Shown here one piece after another: positions 27,976-36,378 of a stretch of 64,000 nt of DNA (position 1 is its first letter; every line of letters starts with the position of its first letter). Origin of the DNA: Thauera humireducens (lineage in GTDB: Bacteria > Pseudomonadota > Gammaproteobacteria > Burkholderiales > Rhodocyclaceae); the NCBI RefSeq assembly GCF_001051995.2, contig NZ_CP014646.1, positions 248,001-312,000 of the forward strand, in the 5' to 3' direction. Under the pieces are notes generated by a model, which worked only from the letters and a program-made list of their open reading frames with translations, searched no databases and had not been told where the DNA came from. The translations under genes were made by a program, and so were the position numbers.

Positions 27976-28693
27976 GGCGAGGGGCTTCGGATCGAAGATG
28001 GCGGAGGTAGGTTCCAATGTCGTTCGGGCTGCACCACATCAGCACGTCGAGGATCGAAAGATTGGGCTCGAAGGCATAGGGGCTGCAGTCATAGCGCAGG
28101 TCGTTCATTTCGGTGAACTCAAGTGCGATCTCTTTCGCGGCCCACTCTTCGGGGTGAAAGATATCGCGTCCTCCGGGAGGGTTGAGGTAGGCCTTCGCTC
28201 CCAAGCGGGCTGCAATGCGTAGCGCCCACTGACCGGCGTGCTCGACGTCGTCGATGGTGAAACCGAGTTGCGAGCAGCGCTGGGGCGCGAAGGATATGCC
28301 GAGCCGTTCTGCGACCGCGGCGAGGCTCGCAAGGTTGAGGCCGACCAGCGTATCGGTATCCGGGCGAGAGAAGGTGTCACGCACAAGATCGATTACGCCA
28401 TGGAAATGCGGGGCGTGACGGCGGTAGTGCTGGAACTGGGCCAGCAGCCTGCGTTCAGCCTCGCCGCGCGCAACCAGTCGGATCGCAGACAGTGCCGTCC
28501 CGTGCGGCATTTTCTGCACTGGGATACAGAAATACTGCCAGCCACACGTAGGGTGCAGGATTCGGTTGCGATTCATCCAACTGCGCCGGTTGTACTGCAC
28601 GATATCGAACGCAACCCATTGGTCGACCTGCGCCATGAGTTCGAAATAACCGATGTAGGGAAAGGGATAGGGTTGCATGATGCCGAGTTTCAT
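27962..28693 (-). CDS. WbqC-like family protein
   Basis: A 243-residue member of the WbqC family, found in O-antigen and glycan clusters next to DegT aminotransferases and thought to act in modified-sugar synthesis, possibly N-acylation. The diagnostic opening is MKLGIMQPYPFPYIGYFELM, followed by WVAFDIVQYNRRSWMNRNRI; the family's NPPGG turn (AYLNPPGGRDIF) is present. It overlaps the aminotransferase upstream by four bases and the giant protein downstream by 14, so it is firmly inside the operon. The exact reaction is not established for the family. Confidence 0.88.
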   Translation of the reverse strand: MKLGIMQPYPFPYIGYFELMAQVDQWVAFDIVQYNRRSWMNRNRILHPTCGWQYFCIPVQKMPHGTALSAIRLVARGEAERRLLAQFQHYRRHAPHFHGVIDLVRDTFSRPDTDTLVGLNLASLAAVAERLGISFAPQRCSQLGFTIDDVEHAGQWALRIAARLGAKAYLNPPGGRDIFHPEEWAAKEIALEFTEMNDLRYDCSPYAFEPNLSILDVLMWCSPNDIGTYLRHLRSEAPRHESD

Positions 28694-29904
28694 GCGGTCG
28701 GAATTCCGTCGGGGCGCTTTCGCAAGTGGCGGGCAATTGCGTCCGATTCTGCACTGGCGAGATCGATCAGGTCGCAGATCCGTTCGGCGACGTCGTATGT
28801 GATGGTGGGGCCGAGCGGAATCTGCAGGGTTCGACGACAGAGCGTTTCGGTGCAGGGCAGGGTGACGTCACCGTGCTGTTCGACATAGGGATAAAGGCGA
28901 TTGACGCCGGGATGGAAGTAGCGCCGTGCCTGGATGTTCTCGGCGCGGAGCAACTCCAGCAATTCGTCGCGTGTCAGTCTCGCTTCATCGTCCAGCTCGA
29001 GTACCGCATACTGGTAATTGTGTGCCTCGCCGTCCGGGTAATCGTAGAGCCGGACTCCGCACCAGGCGGGCGAGCGCTCGCGATACCGAGTGAATATGCG
29101 GCGATTGTGGTCGCGGTGCATCTCGAAGTGCCGCAGAGATAGCAATGCCATTGCGGCTTGCGCTTCGCTCATCTTGCCGTTGATGCGCAGGCCGACATCG
29201 GCGAAGGTGCCGCTTTGATGAAAGTTGCGAATGGTCCGCGCGCGAGCGGCGATCTCGTCATCATTAGTGGTCAGGCAGCCGCCTTCCGCGCCGCTGACGA
29301 TCTTGGTGGCATGAAACGAGAAGGCCTCTATGCGGCCGAGACCGCCGATCGGCTTGCCGGCATGGGTGCATCCGAAGGCGTGTGCGGCATCGTAGAAGAG
29401 TTGGATGCCGTGCAGGTCGCAGAGTGTCTGAAGACCGACGGGGTCGCATGGCCTTCCCCAAAGGTGAACGCCGAGGACCGCGCAGGTCCTTGGGCCAATC
29501 CGGGGTGCCACCGTCGCAGCGGTCAAACCATGCGTGTCAGGATCCACGTCGGCGAACACCGGTTCCAGGCCTGCCCATGTAAGCGCCTGTACGGTACCTG
29601 GAAACGTGAACGCCGGCACGATGACTTCACCATCAAGGCGCAATGCACGCGCAGCGATCATCAGCGCGATCGTGCCATTCGTGACGCAGATTGCATGTTG
29701 AACGCCGAGTTGGCGTTCGACGGCCGCCTCCAATTCGGCAACGCGTGGTCCGTGATTCGTGTAGTAGCCGCGCTCGAAGATGTCGGTGAACATATCCTCG
29801 AACTCGGACCAGGGCGGGAGGTTGACCTGTCCGACCGAAATTTCCTCGGCGAAGCTTGGAGGGCCTCCGAAAAGGGCCAGTTGTTCCAGCGAGCTCTTCT
29901 TCAT
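28690..29904 (-). CDS. DegT/DnrJ/EryC1-family sugar aminotransferase (second of pair)
   Basis: A 404-residue PLP enzyme of the nucleotide-sugar aminotransferase family (VioA/DesV/PglE type). The PLP-binding Lys is at about residue 201 in EAFSFHATKIVSGAEGG. Other family blocks are VTNGTIALMIAARALRL, VIVPAFTFPGT and LFYDAAHAFGCTHAGKPIGG. It would aminate a keto-sugar nucleotide for glycan synthesis. The ATG at 29904 (MKKSSLEQLALFGG) is chosen over longer upstream possibilities because it overlaps the upstream gene by exactly four bases and matches its paralogue's start. The substrate is unknown. Confidence 0.9.
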   Translation of the reverse strand: MKKSSLEQLALFGGPPSFAEEISVGQVNLPPWSEFEDMFTDIFERGYYTNHGPRVAELEAAVERQLGVQHAICVTNGTIALMIAARALRLDGEVIVPAFTFPGTVQALTWAGLEPVFADVDPDTHGLTAATVAPRIGPRTCAVLGVHLWGRPCDPVGLQTLCDLHGIQLFYDAAHAFGCTHAGKPIGGLGRIEAFSFHATKIVSGAEGGCLTTNDDEIAARARTIRNFHQSGTFADVGLRINGKMSEAQAAMALLSLRHFEMHRDHNRRIFTRYRERSPAWCGVRLYDYPDGEAHNYQYAVLELDDEARLTRDELLELLRAENIQARRYFHPGVNRLYPYVEQHGDVTLPCTETLCRRTLQIPLGPTITYDVAERICDLIDLASAESDAIARHLRKRPDGIPTA

Positions 29905-31103
29905 TTCGCATCCTGATGCGCGGCGAGTGCGGCACGTATGGCGGCGGCGTTGGACGAAACGAACTGGACCAGCGATGCAAGCCGTGCGATATCCGTCGTG
30001 TTCACCATTTCCCCCGTTGGCATCTGAACGATGCATTGGGCCAACGCCTCGGCGACCGGCAAGGAACGATGCCGCGAATCGTCTTGCAGATGCAGTGCGG
30101 GGGCGTAGTACGCGCGGGCCAATGCCCCCTCGGCGCGAAGGATGGAGACGAGCGCATCACGCGGGATCGGCCAGTCTGTTGCCAGTTTGAGAAGGGGGAA
30201 CTCGGCATTGGTGGCTTCATCTCCTGGATAAGGTATCCAGGAGATGCCCGGAATGCCTCGAAACGCTTGCTGGTAGGCGTCGAGCCGGGCATGGTTGCGT
30301 GAGATGACGACCGGCAACTTGTCCAATGAGGCAAGCGCGCTGGCCGCATGGACTTCATTGAGCTTGCCATTCAGCCCAAGTGTGTCGATTGATGATTCGC
30401 CCGAGTAGCCGAAATTGCGTTTGCGGCGCATCAAGGCAGCGAGCTCGTCGTCGTTCGTCGTGATGTACCCCCCTTCGAATCCGTTGAGCAACTTGGTTGC
30501 GTGAAGACTGAATACCTCCGCGATACCGAAGCCGCCGATCGGTTTCCCGCGGAAGGTGGCACCCAGACCGTGAACTGCGTCAAACAGCAGTGGCAGCCCG
30601 AACTGCTCGCACATTGCCGAGAGCTCGTCGATCGGGCAGGGGCTGTTGGCCTGATGTACGCCTAGCATCATGATCGTGTCATCACGCAGTGCGTCGGCAA
30701 CGCTGGTTGCCGTAAGGGTATGGGTGTCAGGGGCGACATCGCAGAAGACGGGCGTCAGCCCTGCCCAGCGGACGATATGAGGCAGTCCGGTGTACGTGAA
30801 TGTGGGGATTACGACGCTGCCCTTGCGACCGTCGGCAATGGTCTCGATGAGGGTGATGAGCGCCAGCCCTGCGTTCGCGTAGGCAATGCAATGCCTGACT
30901 GCGTGGTAATCGGCCAGCCGTGCTTCCAGTTCCTGCACCAGAGGGCCGTTGTTCGACAGGCGGCGGGAATCGAAAGCACTCTTCATTAGTGAGAAGAAGC
31001 GTTCGGTGTCGGGTTTCGCGAGCTGACCGATTGGCCGGGGGCGATCGAACAGGGGCCGTCCACCAAACAGGGCAAGATCGGCAACAGCGTGTTTGTCGGT
31101 CAT
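29901..31103 (-). CDS. DegT/DnrJ/EryC1-family sugar aminotransferase (first of pair)
   Basis: A 400-residue paralogue of the next gene. The PLP Lys is at about residue 204 in EVFSLHATKLLNGFEGG, and VVIPTFTYTGLPHI and LLFDAVHGLGATFRGKPIGG are further signatures. Both start with an ALFGG-containing segment, so they arose by duplication or from the same subfamily. Two diverged copies in tandem suggest two amino-sugar steps, or that one has a different role; sequence does not tell which. The ATG at 31103 is preferred. It lies 10 bp downstream of a sulfotransferase-like gene. Confidence 0.9.
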   Translation of the reverse strand: MTDKHAVADLALFGGRPLFDRPRPIGQLAKPDTERFFSLMKSAFDSRRLSNNGPLVQELEARLADYHAVRHCIAYANAGLALITLIETIADGRKGSVVIPTFTYTGLPHIVRWAGLTPVFCDVAPDTHTLTATSVADALRDDTIMMLGVHQANSPCPIDELSAMCEQFGLPLLFDAVHGLGATFRGKPIGGFGIAEVFSLHATKLLNGFEGGYITTNDDELAALMRRKRNFGYSGESSIDTLGLNGKLNEVHAASALASLDKLPVVISRNHARLDAYQQAFRGIPGISWIPYPGDEATNAEFPLLKLATDWPIPRDALVSILRAEGALARAYYAPALHLQDDSRHRSLPVAEALAQCIVQMPTGEMVNTTDIARLASLVQFVSSNAAAIRAALAAHQDAK

Positions 31104-31113
31104 GGCGGTTGCC

Positions 31114-31920
31114 TCAAGACAAGAAGGACGCAAGCGGCGTGCCTTCGAGCTCGGCGACGATGGCTGTGCTGATCGCCGGATCGAGAGAGGCTGTCCAGCG
31201 GGAGGTAACACTTGGGTGCTTGAATACCGCGCGCGGATGGTCCTTGTGCTCGACTTGCGACTCGCGCAGGAACGTCTCGGTCTGCGAATGGAGTGTCAAT
31301 CCAAGCGTGTCGAGCACGCTGGTAGTGCACGCGATCGGCGTGCAAACCCACTTTTCATAGTGAGCCAGGTGGAACCGGTTGGGGTAGCGCTGAGCGAGAT
31401 TCAGGTACAGCAGGGCGACCGCCTTCCAGTCCTCGAATCCCCAATACTCCCCAGGCGCCGTCTTGCGGCAGCGCCCGCTTCGCCATTCGGTGCTTGGGTC
31501 TGCACCGGCAGGGAATTCGAGCGGATTGCTCAGCCATGAGTGAATCGCAGCACGCGGATCCCGTACGATGCCGATGACGTGGGCGTTAGGGACGAGATCG
31601 AGCAGGTGGGGCAGAAGATGGTGATATCGCGTTGATTTGATTGCAAGAATGGACGGTGTCGCGTCACGCTCGGGGAAGTGCGGCACCAGCGCATCGCGGC
31701 GCAGATAGTCTTGGTCGAGGTACTCGCTACGCGTGTCATAAGTGTCCTGCAGCAATGCCGACCATTCATCGGCGGTACTGTGCTCGTTCAAGGCGTTCTT
31801 GAACTCGTACGAGAACAGCGGGCAGAGCTTGTAGCGCACGGAGGGGTGCGAGGCGAAGATCTGGCCGATCCAGTTCGTACCTGAACGGGGCATGCCCGCG
31901 ATCCATACGATTTTCTGCAT
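31114..31920 (-). CDS. Sulfotransferase family protein
   Basis: A 268-residue protein with the 5'-phosphosulfate-binding loop IAGMPRSGTNWIG near the N terminus (about residues 7-19) and the 3'-phosphate-binding block GIVRDPRAAIHSWL in the middle. Together these mark PAPS-dependent sulfotransferases. It would transfer sulfate from PAPS to a hydroxyl, probably on a glycan or lipid given its neighbours. The ATG at 31920 places the P-loop at the usual distance from the N terminus. It lies eight bases after the methyltransferase stop. Confidence 0.85.
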   Translation of the reverse strand: MQKIVWIAGMPRSGTNWIGQIFASHPSVRYKLCPLFSYEFKNALNEHSTADEWSALLQDTYDTRSEYLDQDYLRRDALVPHFPERDATPSILAIKSTRYHHLLPHLLDLVPNAHVIGIVRDPRAAIHSWLSNPLEFPAGADPSTEWRSGRCRKTAPGEYWGFEDWKAVALLYLNLAQRYPNRFHLAHYEKWVCTPIACTTSVLDTLGLTLHSQTETFLRESQVEHKDHPRAVFKHPSVTSRWTASLDPAISTAIVAELEGTPLASFLS

Positions 31921-31928
31921 TGAGCGCC

Positions 31929-32633
31929 TCAAACAAGCGGGGTGAGAATCGCGTCAAAACGATAATGGGCAGCGTAGAAGTCAGCGGGCATGAGCCGCGT
32001 TTGGCAGTGCCAGCCGCTTCGCTGTGCCAAGGCAATGAAGCCCTGTTGAGTATGCCAGACGCCGATTGCTGACCGGGGCGTATCGAGTTCGGGGGTGCCA
32101 GGCATGTCCCTGCCGAAGAATTCGGTCGCCCGGTCGCGATCGGGAATGTTTCCGATCACGATCCGAGAGATTCTCGGACATTTGGTGCGCAGCAGGGCCA
32201 GAACGGCGCCTGCCCGCTCGGGGGACAAGTACTGCAGCGAACCGTAACACACGGCTTTGGTGAAATCGCTCCGTAGATCCGCTGACTGGAGGTAGTCCAG
32301 GACTTCCGACAGGAGAAAACGTTCGGGTCTATCGGGTGCGAAGCGGCTGCGTGCCACTTCGATCAGGTAGGGTGAAGCGTCCACGCCGACACCGTCTGCA
32401 CACGCCGCGAACCAGTGTGTCGATAGCGCGCCATTTCCGCAGCACAGATCAAGCAGAACGTCACTTTCAGACAGGGCCAGTGCGGCCGAGGTGTTGCTCA
32501 GAATCAGCTGGATCTGTTCTTCGGGCAAGGGCGTGCCCTGGACGGTACGCTTTACCTGTCCCCAGAGATCATTGGGGTCGCAGGTTCGTGCATGGGCATC
32601 ATAGCTATCGTTTTCGGGCGTGGAAGGCTTCAT
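31929..32633 (-). CDS. Class I SAM-dependent methyltransferase
   Basis: A 234-residue Rossmann methyltransferase with motif I LLDLCCGNGALS at about residues 60-71, the acidic motif II loop GVGVDASPYLI, and a later VCYGSLQYLSPE segment. The substrate cannot be told; within this operon, methylation of a sugar or of a glycan intermediate is plausible. The ATG is at 32633. The upstream sulfotransferase-like gene ends 29 bases inside this gene in another frame, so its expression may respond to the upstream poly-C tract. Confidence 0.85.
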   Translation of the reverse strand: MKPSTPENDSYDAHARTCDPNDLWGQVKRTVQGTPLPEEQIQLILSNTSAALALSESDVLLDLCCGNGALSTHWFAACADGVGVDASPYLIEVARSRFAPDRPERFLLSEVLDYLQSADLRSDFTKAVCYGSLQYLSPERAGAVLALLRTKCPRISRIVIGNIPDRDRATEFFGRDMPGTPELDTPRSAIGVWHTQQGFIALAQRSGWHCQTRLMPADFYAAHYRFDAILTPLV

Positions 32634-33663
32634 TGCGGGTTTCCGTATCGGTCGGCTGGGTCATCAGCAGCCAAGCGAATATTGCCGCCAGTTTCTCTGG
32701 GCTGAGTGGGGGGGGGGGCGCTGCATCGTCATGCCCAGCGGGGTCCAGAGGGAATAGTTCCTCTCTGCCGAAATAGGTGTTGGCCACGAATCGGTTGCCC
32801 GCCGCGTAACGTTTGCGGATGACGCAACGGCTCGCCTTGGTATGTAGTGGCGTGTCGTCGAGACCCAAGGTGGCGGCCTCCGCTGAAAGACGGATCAATT
32901 GTTTGTGATAGCGGCGTTTTTCGGGCGTTGGTAAGGGCAGGCGATTGATGACGCGTTGGAACTCGAGCAGGTCTCTTACCAGACGCGGATTTGCTTTGCA
33001 ATCAGCGGATTCCAGCTCCACAGTGGAAATGCCGAGCAACGCGGTGAAGTCGCGGCAAACATCGAAATCGGGCTCGTCCGCGTAAAGGCGCACGACGACA
33101 CGTTGCCGACCGAACACCTTCGCCCATTGGGCCAATCTGTCTTCGTAGTCCCATAGGTCGTCATAGTCGTCTATGCTCTGCTCGAAACTCGCACTGTAGC
33201 CGAGGGCCTTCACCAACTGGTTGTACCAGGATTCGATTGCATCCTCCTGGCGCCGGATGTAAACGACGACGGCAACCGAGTCGGGCGTGTAGCCGAGCGT
33301 GTCGAGCATGTCCCTGACGCTCGTGGGGTTCGACAGCCAGTAGAAATTCTCGCTACTCAGGATCAGGTGGGCGCCCGGGCGAATGTCGAGTAATTGTCGA
33401 AGGCGCTCGAGCAGCGCCCCGATGGATTCGGTTTGGGGGGTCGCCCATTCCGGATAACCTCCGCCCGTGAGAAACGCAAGGTCATGTTGACCGAAGCCGC
33501 GTTCGATGGAACTCGGATACACAAAGCCTGCGTTTGCAAGGTGTTCGCGACGCTGCGTCAGGAAGTGCTGAAGGGCCGTCGATCCTGTTTTGGGCGCGCC
33601 GATGTGGAGAACACAGCGTGTACGCTCGGGAAGCGAGCTGTCTTCTGCAAGTGATGTCGACAT
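32605..33663 (-). CDS. Sulfotransferase-like P-loop protein containing a poly-C tract
   Basis: A 352-residue protein from the ATG at 33663. The P-loop VLHIGAPKTGSTALQHFL (about 18-35) matches the PAPS-binding loop of bacterial glycan sulfotransferases. The segment ILSSENFYWL and the block VVVYIRRQEDAIESWYNQLV correspond to the 3'-phosphate-binding part. Eleven consecutive C (32708-32718 on the plus strand as G) encode four prolines about 38 residues before the stop. An ATG at 33765 would add 34 residues; neither start has a good ribosome-binding site. It is the first gene of the eight-gene glycan operon. Confidence 0.8.
   Translation of the reverse strand: MSTSLAEDSSLPERTRCVLHIGAPKTGSTALQHFLTQRREHLANAGFVYPSSIERGFGQHDLAFLTGGGYPEWATPQTESIGALLERLRQLLDIRPGAHLILSSENFYWLSNPTSVRDMLDTLGYTPDSVAVVVYIRRQEDAIESWYNQLVKALGYSASFEQSIDDYDDLWDYEDRLAQWAKVFGRQRVVVRLYADEPDFDVCRDFTALLGISTVELESADCKANPRLVRDLLEFQRVINRLPLPTPEKRRYHKQLIRLSAEAATLGLDDTPLHTKASRCVIRKRYAAGNRFVANTYFGREELFPLDPAGHDDAAPPPPLSPEKLAAIFAWLLMTQPTDTETRNEAFHARKR
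32708..32718. repeat. Homopolymer of 11 G (C11 in the coding strand)
   Basis: An uninterrupted run of 11 G on the plus strand lies inside the 3' part of a sulfotransferase-like gene. Tracts of this kind and length are classic slipped-strand phase-variation switches in bacterial surface-glycan and flagellar modification genes. Confidence 0.9.
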
Positions 33664-33895
33664 GGGCTTTGTAGTGTCAGGTGGTCTGTCTCTCGCGACG
33701 CCAGTCCTTCGAGGAGCAGGCAGGTCTGTATCCTTGCGCGCGTCGATCGGGAACAGAGCGTACATCACGGCTTAGGACACAGCGAGCTGCACGCCTCCAC
33801 GTTGCGATGGGGTTTAGAGTACTGCATCCGTTGACGGCTAATTGAGTCGAATAGGCACGGAATCCGCCTACTTATCGAAAATGTCCGCCTAGTGT

Positions 33896-33915
33896 CGGCT
33901 GTATCGATACAGCCG
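33896..33915. promoter_or_regulatory. 20-bp perfect palindrome, possible operator
   Basis: CGGCTGTATCGATACAGCCG is its own reverse complement over all 20 bases, centred on ATCGAT, with no loop. It lies upstream of the glycan operon and beyond the flagellin terminator. A perfect loop-free palindrome suits a dimeric regulator better than a hairpin. No regulator is identified. Confidence 0.45.
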
Positions 33916-33937
33916 TCATCGTGTCCTCGCTTCGCGC

Positions 33938-33968
33938 AAAAAAAAGAGAGTCCCTTGTGGGGACTCTC
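33938..33968 (-). terminator. Rho-independent terminator of the second flagellin
   Basis: On the minus strand, GAGAGTCCC (33968-33960) and GGGACTCTC (33954-33946) form a perfect 9-bp stem with a 5-base loop, followed by eight U (plus-strand A at 33938-33945). It lies 22 bases after the flagellin stop. Confidence 0.9.
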
Positions 33969-33989
33969 CTGGAGCGCGTTCTTGGTGCC

Positions 33990-35471
33990 TTACCCCTGCA
34001 GCAACGACAACACCTGCTGCGGCAGCGCGTTGGCCTGGGATAGCATTGCCGTACCGGCCTGCTGGAGGATCTGAGCGCGGGTCAGGTTGGCCGTCTCCGC
34101 CGCGAAGTCTGTATCCCGAATCCGGGAACGGGACGCAGACAGGTTCTCGGACGAAATCTGCAGGTTGGCGATCGTGGTTTCGAAGCGCGACTGCAGGGCG
34201 CCGAACTTGGCGCGCTGGCCATTGATTGCGGACAGCGCCGCGTCGACCATCGCCAGCGTCCGCTGTGACGATTCGACGGAGCTGACGTCCAGATTGCTGA
34301 CGGCCTGCAATTGCGACGCAGCCGACGTGTTGTTGAAGAAGTCCGTCGTGTTCGGCGCCTGAATGCTGAAAGAGCGATCGGAGTCGATGATCAGCTGGCC
34401 CGTGCCGATCGCCGTGGCTCCGGCCGCCGTCGAGGTCCCGCCGATGGTGGCGGTTGCAGAGCCGGAGGCCGAGTTGGCGATCGTGATGTTCTCGCCCGAG
34501 GCGTTTAGCAGGGTGATGCCGTCGCCCGAATCGTTGACCCGCGCGGTGACACCCGTTTTGGCCGACACGTCGTTGAACGCATTGATCGCGGAGGCAAGTC
34601 CATCGTTGTCTTCGGTACCGATCGTGAATGAGATCGTGACAGCCGTGCTGTTATCGGAGGTGACGTCGAACTTGTAGCTTGTGTTCGGCGTGCTGAAGTC
34701 GATGTCGAACTCGGTCCGTGCGGTCGCGGTCACGCCAGTCGTCCCGCTTTCCCCGTTGATCAGTCCAGCTACGTTCTTGGCTGAAGCGCCAGGGGCGGTT
34801 AACACGCTCGCCGTGCCCGCTGCGCCGCTGATCGTGATTGTTCCGCCTGCAACACGATTGGCCGCGGCGGCAGAGGATGGCAGGGCAAACTCGGTGCTGC
34901 CGGGTGTCAGATCACCTTCGGCGCCAGAGTTGGCAGCCGCTTGCGCCCCAATCCGATAGCCACCATATTGGCTTGTGCTGAAGTTTGCTGTGGTGGCCTG
35001 GATGGTCTGGCCGGCATTTGCACCGATCTGGAAGGTCGCGGTTGCGAACGTGCCGTCGAGCAGCTTGCGACCGTTGAACTCCGTGGACTTGGCGATCCGG
35101 TCGAGTTCCGCGGTCAGCTGGTTCACTTCCGCGTTCAGGGCTTGCCGGTCGGAGGCGGAGTTGGTGGCATTGGCCGACTGCACGGCGAGTTCGCGGACGC
35201 GCTGCAGGATGTCCCCGGCGGACTGCAAGGCGCCCTCGGCCGTTTGTGCCAGCGAGATGCCGTCGTTGGCGTTGCGCCGCGCCTGATCCTGACCGCGGAT
35301 CTGGGACGTCATCCGCTCGGAAATCGCCAGGCCCGCCGCGTCGTCCTTGGCGCTGTTGATGCGCAGACCCGAGGACAGGCGCTGCAGCGAGGTCGCGAGC
35401 GAGCCCTGCGAGGTGTTCAGGTTGCGCTGCGCGTTGAGCGAAGCGATGTTGGTGTTGATGACTTGAGCCAT
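33990..35471 (-). CDS. fliC: Flagellin (second copy)
   Basis: A 493-residue paralogue of the flagellin at 16124-17605. Conserved ends are present ([20 protein letters not shown] at the start, [20 protein letters not shown] near the end), and it ends LSLLQG rather than LSLLG. The central region is the most divergent and the terminal D0/D1 regions are nearly identical. In place of a sigma-28 box it has a good sigma-54-type promoter about 100 bases upstream, plus its own strong terminator, so it is regulated separately from the first copy. It may be a minor or proximal filament subunit, which is inference. Confidence 0.97.
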   Translation of the reverse strand: MAQVINTNIASLNAQRNLNTSQGSLATSLQRLSSGLRINSAKDDAAGLAISERMTSQIRGQDQARRNANDGISLAQTAEGALQSAGDILQRVRELAVQSANATNSASDRQALNAEVNQLTAELDRIAKSTEFNGRKLLDGTFATATFQIGANAGQTIQATTANFSTSQYGGYRIGAQAAANSGAEGDLTPGSTEFALPSSAAAANRVAGGTITISGAAGTASVLTAPGASAKNVAGLINGESGTTGVTATARTEFDIDFSTPNTSYKFDVTSDNSTAVTISFTIGTEDNDGLASAINAFNDVSAKTGVTARVNDSGDGITLLNASGENITIANSASGSATATIGGTSTAAGATAIGTGQLIIDSDRSFSIQAPNTTDFFNNTSAASQLQAVSNLDVSSVESSQRTLAMVDAALSAINGQRAKFGALQSRFETTIANLQISSENLSASRSRIRDTDFAAETANLTRAQILQQAGTAMLSQANALPQQVLSLLQG

Positions 35472-35798
35472 GATTGATCTCCGAGGGTGTCCGTTGCGTT
35501 TGCAGTACGGCCAGCGTTGTCGGAATGCCAGGTCCGGGGGTAGAACGTGGTCGTGCTTGACAGGCTCTTAGCGAATACCGTGCCAAGCAGACAAATCCGA
35601 TTCTATGGGGGTGGGGAGGCGCGCAAAGGCCGGAAAATGCCGGTTTACAGGCGCCAATTCGGCAAACCTTGCCGGTCTTGCCGTGTTGTGGATGGGCGGA
35701 TTGCCGGTGGCGTCGTGCAGCACTGCGCGACGCACAAGGATTGCCGGAGACGATTCCGGCGTGGAGTCTCATCCCCAGCCGCTGATATATTCAGGGCC
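35472..35798. other. Divergent intergenic region between the second flagellin and the GrpB gene
   Basis: This 327-bp stretch contains the sigma-54-type flagellin promoter (35570-35585). The half nearer the GrpB gene has several short copies of TTGCCGG and GCCGG with no clear period. A TATATT (35787-35792) close to the GrpB ATG is a weak -10 candidate. No coding region is supported here. Confidence 0.5.
35570..35585 (-). promoter_or_regulatory. Sigma-54 promoter of the second flagellin
   Basis: Read on the minus strand, TGGCACGGTATTCGCT matches TGGCACG-N4-TTGCW with a single change (TTGCT to TCGCT) and has ten bases between GG and GC. It lies about 100 bases upstream of the flagellin ATG. FleR is the obvious candidate activator. 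Confidence 0.8.
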
Positions 35799-36371
35799 AT
35801 GAGAGCCAAGGCGCCGCACGTGACCCGAGCTTTGGGTGAGCGCATCGACATCGTCCCCTACGACGCCGCCTGGCCAGCGAGTTTCGAGGCCGAGGCGGCC
35901 GAACTGCGCCGCCTGCTGCCGTCGGAGCTGGTCGGTCGCATCGAGCACTTCGGCAGCACGGCGGTGCCGGGGCTGGCGGCGAAGCCCATCATCGACATGA
36001 TGGCCGAGGTTCCGTCGCTGGCCGTGGTGGCGCAGCGCATCGCACCGATCCTGACCCCGCTTGGCTACGAGTTCTTCTGGCGCGATGCCGAGCGCGGCCT
36101 GCCGGGCATCGCCTACGCCTGGTTCATCAAGCGCGACGCCGAGGGGCATCGCACGCACCATATCCATTGTCTTGAAGCGCGCTCGTCGGAATGGGAGCGT
36201 CTGCTGTTCCGCGACTACCTCCGCGCGCATCCCGAGACAGCGCGCGAGTACGACGCGCTGAAGCGTCGTATTGCCGAGAAGCATCCGGATGACCGGGTGG
36301 CTTATTCGAAGGCGAAGACGGGTTTCGTCCGGCGTGTGATGGATGCCGTGCGGCGGGAATCCACCCGCTGA
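35799..36371 (+). CDS. GrpB family protein (nucleotidyltransferase-like fold)
   Basis: A 190-residue protein of the GrpB/DUF429-independent UPF0157 family, predicted to have a nucleotidyltransferase-like fold; its function is not firmly established. The hallmark block EHFGSTAVPGLAAKPIIDMM is at about residues 47-66, preceded by IDIVPYDAAWPASFEAEAAE, and a conserved THHIHCLE follows. The ATG at 35799 is preferred over longer in-frame extensions that lack family similarity. It is a stand-alone gene followed at once by a bidirectional terminator shared with lpdA, and is unrelated to the flagellar genes beside it. Confidence 0.88.
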   Translation: MRAKAPHVTRALGERIDIVPYDAAWPASFEAEAAELRRLLPSELVGRIEHFGSTAVPGLAAKPIIDMMAEVPSLAVVAQRIAPILTPLGYEFFWRDAERGLPGIAYAWFIKRDAEGHRTHHIHCLEARSSEWERLLFRDYLRAHPETAREYDALKRRIAEKHPDDRVAYSKAKTGFVRRVMDAVRRESTR

Positions 36372-36378
36372 AAAAGGG

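Larger units (their letters stand above)
33664..33989. other. Intergenic region between the glycan operon and the second flagellin terminator
   Basis: This 326-bp stretch holds a possible longer start of the sulfotransferase gene (to 33765), a 20-bp perfect palindrome (33896-33915) and the flagellin terminator (33938-33968). It should contain the glycan operon promoter, but no convincing sigma-70, sigma-28 or sigma-54 box was found on the minus strand. It is visibly less GC-rich than its surroundings. Confidence 0.5.
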
